Shown piece after piece: positions 4,139 to 6,991 of a stretch of DNA of 6,991 bases (position 1 is the first letter of the stretch; each line of letters begins with the position of its first letter). This stretch comes from Spirochaetaceae bacterium. Its GTDB lineage: Bacteria; Spirochaetota; Spirochaetia; B11-G9. The stretch is from positions 1 to 6,991 of the forward strand of contig DAOWMA010000110.1 in the NCBI GenBank assembly GCA_030643345.1, in the 5' to 3' direction. The notes beneath the pieces were generated by a model that did not search any database, was not told where the DNA came from, and saw only the letters and a program-made list of their open reading frames with translations. A program made the position numbers and the translations under genes.

Positions 4139-6991
4139 TATAAGAAAAAGTACTGTTTTTGCAATTTTGGTTCTTTTTTTTCTATCAATTATACCCTTTC
4201 CTCTTCTTGCAGATAATGCAGAGATATACAGAGATATTTTTACAGATGCGACCCTGACAGAGACAAAATCTGTTCCAAATAATCCACTGGAGGTATATTC
4301 CCGGAAAATAAGTTCAGGAGCTGATAGTATTCTTGAATACGATGGGATAAAATTAGAGATTCCTGCAGGGGCAGTAGACCGGGTGGTAACAATAGAGATA
4401 CTTAAACAAAACTCTTCCCCTCAAGTAAATGAAACAATAAAAAATGTAACAGCAGGTGCCGTACCTTACCGCTTTTTGCCAGATGATATACACTTTAATA
4501 AGAATATTAAGGTTTCAATACCCTTCAATAAAGAACTCCTTGAATCCGAAACAGCGCTTTCCAACCTGTTTACTTATTTTTATGATAAAGACAGCAGTAA
4601 CTGGGAACGTCTTCCACGGGTGGAAATAGATAAAGAGAATGGTGTTGTCGTAAGCCTGACAAACCATTTTACAGATTTGATAAACGGTACTCTTAAGATA
4701 CCTGAAAGCCCGGGTCCTGTTAACTTTGATATCAACAGCATAAAAAATCTGGAAGCAGCAAACCCTTCTTCCAGGGTAATGGGCCTAAAAGGATTAAGGC
4801 CGGACTCTACCGGAAGTGCTTCTTTTCAAATTCCATTAAACCTGCCCCCGGGACGTGGAAGTGCCACACCAAATCTTGCCCTAAGCTACAACAGCGAAAG
4901 TCCAAACAGCTGGATGGGAAGGGGTTTTAATATTTCAGTTCCTTCCATTACAACAGATACACGCTTTGGCCTGCCAGAGTACGATAACAATGACACTTAT
5001 ATTCTTGGAGGCGAAGAACTTGTACTTACTGCCGGTTTTTCCAGCTTTCCAAAATATTATCAACCTCGTGTTGAGAAGGAATTTAAAAGAATAAGAAGAA
5101 AGCTGGAAGGTGGAATTGATTACTGGGAAGTAACAGATAAAAACGGAATAATGCAGACTTTCGGGACAGAGAATGGATGGATAGGTCCGGATAGAAGCAA
5201 CCATGCAAAAACCTATATCTGGTACCTGACTAAAGAAAAAGATGCCAACGGAAACACGGTTAGTTATATTTACGACTATGACAATGATAATAAATATACT
5301 TATTTAAAAGAGATAAGATATTCAGGGCATGATGATGGAAGTACAGTTGTTGATGGCCTTTATAAGATAGTTTTTAATACTGATATTGATATACCTGCGA
5401 GTACTCCAAGACCGGACAGAAGAATAGATGGACGTGGCAGGTTTGTATCCAAACTGGCAAGACGCCTGGATGAAGTACAAATATCTTACAATGATGATGT
5501 TTTTCGCACCTGTAAATTCCATTACACTCAAAATGAATTTGGCCAGACTGTATTAGAAACCTTTACTGAATTGAATGGTAGTGGGAATGAGTTTTATAGG
5601 TATGGTTTTGAGTATAAAAAACTGCCGACACATGAAAATGAAGCTGGAATTGTAGATGGATATAAAGGATTTGGAGAAGAAAGAATTGAGTGGGGAGCTG
5701 TTTCCGGATCTACCTTTCCAGGGCTTATCCGGACATGCACCTTTGGTATTGGAGCGAGTTTATATTTAGGAGTATCTGTTGATATCTTTAAAAGAATAAA
5801 ATTGTTTAAGTGGGGGTGGAAACCTCTTTTTTCATTAGGGGTAAGCGGAGGTGTTAACTTTTCAAATACTATAACAAAATCAACTCTGTTGGATATTAAT
5901 GGAGATAACCTGCCTGATGCTGTCTGGAAAGATGGGGGGGCCTTAAGAGGATATCAGAATACCGGATATGGTTTTAATACCAGTCCTGATCTATCATTGT
6001 CCGGACTTCCGGGACTTTTGAACATGAATAATCAGCTGGGATATAATCTGGGTCTTTCAGCAACTGCTGGAATGGCCAGTGGCTCTTTATCAATGCAGAA
6101 CAACTGGATGAAGAGTAAGAGTTCGTTTAATGATATAGATGGTGATGGACTAATAGATTATCTTATTGCAGACAGTAATAAATATTATAGAAATACAATA
6201 GACAGTTTTACTCCGACAGACTATGGGACAGATGTAAGTCTGATACAGGCTGAGAACGTAAACGAGGATGATTATCTTCGTACATATTATAGTCAGGAAC
6301 CGCTTCGAAAATGGAAAGCATATACAGGTGGGCAAATAGAGGTCAGTCAGTCCCTGGCCCTTCTGGACAGTAATCTTGCTTCAGAAGATGGTGTTGCAGC
6401 AATAACATATTTGGATGGAGTACTTCCTGAATCTACTATTCATCTAAGTAAAGATCAACCGGAGGGTTCAGATACCCGTTCCTACAATATTGAAGAAGGT
6501 GACGAGTTGTTTTTTCATATGGATGCCGGAATTGATTCAAGAGGGGATGATATTAATTGGGATATTAATATAGCTTATACTGAAATAAATTATTTTGAAA
6601 AGATGGATAATCCCTCAGTTATAAAACTTAAAGAACTTTATTACAACTCTCTGCCTGACAACAGGCTTGATGGATTTTATAATTCAGCTTATGTGCAATA
6701 TGAGGATGATCCACCAAAATCCAGATGGGAATATACTATTAAAAATGATTGGGAAAATTCTATTGACAGTAATTCACTTACAGCTGTTGTTGAGTATGGG
6801 CTTTTTGTTCCAGCAAGGATACCGGAAACAATATTTACCGGAATTTTTGATAGAGCGAGTGATACAGAGGGGCTTAAAAGTATCTCTCCTTTTGGTGAAG
6901 TGATAACAGAAGAGAGTTTTGTATTGGGGGGGAAGGCTGCTCTTATAGATTCTTTTTTGTACAGACCGGAATTTAAAGATTTTATCCGACA
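4131..6991 (+). CDS. Large secreted SpvB/FG-GAP (Tc-toxin/RHS-class) protein, 3' truncated
   Basis: The frame is open for 953 codons to the window edge. A signal peptide (MNNIRKS, then a hydrophobic core, cleavage probably after PLLA, residue 27) shows export. Residues about 65-185 resemble a ZU5-like module (GIKLEIPAGAV ... PYRFLPDDIHF ... VSLTNHFTDL). From about 218 the classic SpvB N-terminal domain follows: TGSASFQIPLNLPPGRG, TPNLALSYNSESPNSWMGRG, then YDNNDTYILGGEEL. Two calcium-type FG-GAP/VCBS loops are visible, DINGDNLPD (588-596) and DIDGDGLID (668-676). Residues about 718-820 (EPLRKWKAYTGG ... GDELFFHMDAG ... DINWDINIAYT) match a beta-sandwich often seen in large SpvB-like proteins. 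Related proteins continue into RHS repeats and may end in a variable toxin tip, which is outside this window. The SD CAGGAG (4115-4120) lies in the previous gene, which this one overlaps by 8 bp. Function is unproven: toxin, adhesin or surface shell are all possible. Confidence 0.9.
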   Translation, partial: MNNIRKSTVFAILVLFFLSIIPFPLLADNAEIYRDIFTDATLTETKSVPNNPLEVYSRKISSGADSILEYDGIKLEIPAGAVDRVVTIEILKQNSSPQVNETIKNVTAGAVPYRFLPDDIHFNKNIKVSIPFNKELLESETALSNLFTYFYDKDSSNWERLPRVEIDKENGVVVSLTNHFTDLINGTLKIPESPGPVNFDINSIKNLEAANPSSRVMGLKGLRPDSTGSASFQIPLNLPPGRGSATPNLALSYNSESPNSWMGRGFNISVPSITTDTRFGLPEYDNNDTYILGGEELVLTAGFSSFPKYYQPRVEKEFKRIRRKLEGGIDYWEVTDKNGIMQTFGTENGWIGPDRSNHAKTYIWYLTKEKDANGNTVSYIYDYDNDNKYTYLKEIRYSGHDDGSTVVDGLYKIVFNTDIDIPASTPRPDRRIDGRGRFVSKLARRLDEVQISYNDDVFRTCKFHYTQNEFGQTVLETFTELNGSGNEFYRYGFEYKKLPTHENEAGIVDGYKGFGEERIEWGAVSGSTFPGLIRTCTFGIGASLYLGVSVDIFKRIKLFKWGWKPLFSLGVSGGVNFSNTITKSTLLDINGDNLPDAVWKDGGALRGYQNTGYGFNTSPDLSLSGLPGLLNMNNQLGYNLGLSATAGMASGSLSMQNNWMKSKSSFNDIDGDGLIDYLIADSNKYYRNTIDSFTPTDYGTDVSLIQAENVNEDDYLRTYYSQEPLRKWKAYTGGQIEVSQSLALLDSNLASEDGVAAITYLDGVLPESTIHLSKDQPEGSDTRSYNIEEGDELFFHMDAGIDSRGDDINWDINIAYTEINYFEKMDNPSVIKLKELYYNSLPDNRLDGFYNSAYVQYEDDPPKSRWEYTIKNDWENSIDSNSLTAVVEYGLFVPARIPETIFTGIFDRASDTEGLKSISPFGEVITEESFVLGGKAALIDSFLYRPEFKDFIR

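Noticed and set aside
4935..6335. Three short minus-strand open frames (4935-5204, 5322-5531, 6150-6335)
   Set aside because: They fall opposite the SpvB-like gene, whose strand carries clear SpvB and FG-GAP motifs.
6667..6903. Plus-strand open frame of 78 codons
   Set aside because: It lies in a different frame within the continuous SpvB-like ORF and has no motif of its own.

Overview
The window looks like an accessory region of a diderm bacterium. A spirochaete is my best guess, but it is an inference from cell-envelope features: relaxed spirochaete-style lipoboxes, a predicted outer-membrane barrel, Shine-Dalgarno (SD) sites of the AAAGGAG type, moderately AT-rich coding sequence and an SpvB-type surface protein. 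No ribosomal RNA or other taxonomic marker is present.

Layout. (1) 1-156 is the 3' end of an unidentified gene that enters from the left edge. (2) 143-769 encodes a REP-associated tyrosine transposase (RAYT, Y1/HUH family) that overlaps the end of that gene by 14 bp. Its coding sequence contains a REP-like hairpin preceded by GTAG, a degenerate inverted partner of it, and three tandem 18-bp repeats. (3) 770-919 is an AT-rich gap. (4) 920 to the right edge is one tightly packed + strand operon of five genes: a membrane-anchored coiled-coil/TPR protein, a two-domain protein with a predicted outer-membrane beta-barrel, two unrelated lipoproteins, and a very large secreted SpvB/FG-GAP protein (Tc-toxin/RHS class) that is cut by the window end after 953 codons.

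How the genes may work together (inference). Every operon product carries an export signal or membrane anchor, and gene spacing is 0 bp, 1 bp, 56 bp and an 8-bp overlap. The simplest reading is a cell-envelope unit that exports, anchors or displays the large SpvB-like protein: the TPR protein on the periplasmic face of the inner membrane, the barrel in the outer membrane, and the lipoproteins as accessory factors. No direct evidence of toxicity is visible, because any C-terminal RHS core or toxin tip lies outside the window.

The most unusual structure is a 47-bp sequence present twice (2579-2625 and 3409-3455, 41/47 identical). It ends in the SD site of each lipoprotein gene. The first copy also encodes the last 16 residues of the barrel protein, while the second is intergenic. 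I see no tRNA, rRNA, CRISPR array or convincing intrinsic terminator.
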